Shown here: piece after piece, positions 21,977 through 22,761 of the stretch | Position numbering within the stretch: position 1 is the stretch's first letter | Layout: every line of letters starts with the position of its first letter | Virus record (IMG/VR): IMGVR_UViG_3300002231_001524 | Location: 2,646 to 25,406 of that record | DNA: 22,761 nt | Source of the DNA: a virus | Direction: 5' to 3' (one strand) | Translations under genes and position numbers: made by a program | The notes under the pieces: model-generated | What the model was told of the DNA's origin: nothing | Database searches by the model: none | Seen by the model: the letters and a program-made list of their open reading frames with translations, nothing else

Positions 21977-22205
21977 ATTTAAAAAAGCAGATGCACAAGG
22001 CAACAGGCTACCAGAAGAAATAGGAAAAGGATTAAACAAAGAACATTTAAAAAAGGTAATGAAAGAAAGCACTATTAAAGATGATATTATTTCTTTTAAA
22101 ATCGAACGTGAAATACATGATAAACTTATACGTGCATCAAATAAATTAAATGTATCTAAATCGCATATTATCCAGGAACTAATTAAAGAATTTTTAGACT
22201 TATGA
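21966..22205 (+). CDS. ribbon-helix-helix DNA-binding protein
   Basis: A 79-residue protein. Residues 1-40 are charged and probably flexible (NKFKKADAQGNRLPEEIGKG). Residues 41-79 fit a ribbon-helix-helix (CopG/Arc-type) domain: strand IISFKIER, helix EIHDKLIRASNKLN, turn VSKSH, helix IIQELIKEFLDL. Such proteins bind short palindromes as dimers of dimers, and tandem palindromes lie at 20728-20753 in front of this operon, so self-control is plausible. It could instead be an antitoxin-like or general regulator. There is no toxin gene beside it. Confidence 0.65.
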   Translation: MKNKFKKADAQGNRLPEEIGKGLNKEHLKKVMKESTIKDDIISFKIEREIHDKLIRASNKLNVSKSHIIQELIKEFLDL

Positions 22206-22480
22206 AAGCAAGTAGAGATTTATTAACGCTGATAATTGGTATTTTAATTTTGTGTTGTTTATACGGTACTAAAGAAAAACAAGAGTTAAAAGAGATTAAC
22301 TGCGATTTAACAGCCTCAAATAAGAAAATAGATAGTTTATACACTTATCAATCGGAAAGGCTTTTATATTACACTTTGATAAGCATTAGACAAAATGAAA
22401 TAATAGATCAATTTAATTCTAGCAGAAAGGAAAAATTACAAGATGCTGAATTAATGGAATTACAAAATAAATTGAATTAG
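22202..22480 (+). CDS. small membrane-anchored coiled-coil protein
   Basis: A 92-residue protein with an N-terminal hydrophobic segment (about 7-22, LLTLIIGILILCCLYG) followed by a charged helical region (KEKQELKEINCDLTASNKKI, then SSRKEKLQDAELMELQNKLN). The segment could be a membrane anchor or an uncleaved signal. It overlaps the previous stop by 4 nt. The function is unknown; an early membrane protein could act in exclusion or host takeover. Confidence 0.5.
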   Translation: MKASRDLLTLIIGILILCCLYGTKEKQELKEINCDLTASNKKIDSLYTYQSERLLYYTLISIRQNEIIDQFNSSRKEKLQDAELMELQNKLN

Positions 22481-22482
22481 AT

Positions 22483-22761
22483 ATGAACTTATTAAGACAG
22501 GTAACATTTGACCGAGCAAATAGAAAAAAGGATAAAAGCGTATCAATGACTTTTATAACTCAATTAGAACAAAGTACAGATGATTTTATGCAGATAGATA
22601 AAATTTTAAATGATTCTGGAGTACTTTATTTTAAAAGTGGTGGTAATTTAACTATTGAAGAAGTAAAAGCATTAGAAGATACTGAAATAGAAGTTGAAGG
22701 AAAGACAAAAAGCCAAAGGTTAAGGAATGTTTTGTATGTTTATTGGAAACAATTAATAGAT
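22483..22761 (+). CDS. conserved flavobacterial phage protein, partial at window end
   Basis: ATG 22483 opens a frame that is still open at the last base (93 codons seen). The product begins MNLLRQVTFDRANRKKDKSV, continues SMTFITQLEQSTDDFMQIDK and then an EVEGKTKSQRLRNVLYVYWK helix. From memory, proteins of this pattern are common in early operons of flavobacterial phages but have no known function. The start context TAGATATG matches that of the annealase and the next gene. The C-terminus lies beyond the window. Confidence 0.6.
   Translation, partial: MNLLRQVTFDRANRKKDKSVSMTFITQLEQSTDDFMQIDKILNDSGVLYFKSGGNLTIEEVKALEDTEIEVEGKTKSQRLRNVLYVYWKQLID

Noticed and set aside
1-22761. CRISPR array, tRNA, integrase or insertion sequence
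   Set aside because: No regularly spaced repeats, cloverleaf, recombinase motif or terminal inverted repeat was seen on either strand.

Overview
The window is a stretch of a tailed phage (or prophage) of a Bacteroidota host, most likely a flavobacterium. The evidence is a very AT-rich sequence (roughly 30% GC by eye), start codons without Shine-Dalgarno sequences but with A-rich leaders, Bacteroidota-type -7 promoter boxes (TAnnTTTG), and protein families typical of flavobacterial siphophages. All genes lie on the plus strand and are packed tightly, with many 1-nt (TAATG) and 4-nt (ATGA) overlaps. A tape measure of about 980 residues and the absence of sheath or baseplate-wedge genes point to a siphovirus. 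Terminase, portal and protease would lie left of the window. No integrase, tRNA or CRISPR is visible.

Layout: (1) 21-2059, HK97-type major capsid protein, a strong hairpin, a small frame-broken gene and a head-tail connector. (2) 2056-5683, beta-rich, fibre-like proteins placed inside the head module, possibly head fibres. (3) 5667-6966, small proteins and two membrane-protein genes. (4) 6987-9763, head-tail joining proteins, the major tail protein, a terminator and tail-assembly proteins, with two promoter boxes placed 4 nt before start codons. (5) 9811-19405, tape measure and distal-tail, baseplate and fibre genes. (6) 19405-20530, lysis cassette: small holin-like protein, M15 peptidase endolysin, 3TM holin. 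(7) 20531-20790, a non-coding boundary with three promoter boxes, two terminators and a tandem palindromic operator. (8) 20791-22761, start of an early operon with a Rad52/22-type annealing protein, a ribbon-helix-helix protein and small unknowns; the last gene runs off the end.

A recurring oddity is that four genes are broken by single-base changes, nearly all in short A or T runs: the post-capsid gene, one fibre gene, a membrane-protein gene, and the tape measure, which has four. Restoring one base at each place gives long, family-like proteins in one frame. These look like homopolymer sequencing errors, or less likely real decay or slippage. The most interesting non-coding structure is at 20531-20790: two promoter-to-terminator units that could make RNAs of about 57 and 70 nt, followed by two AGTAaTACT palindromes in front of the early promoter.
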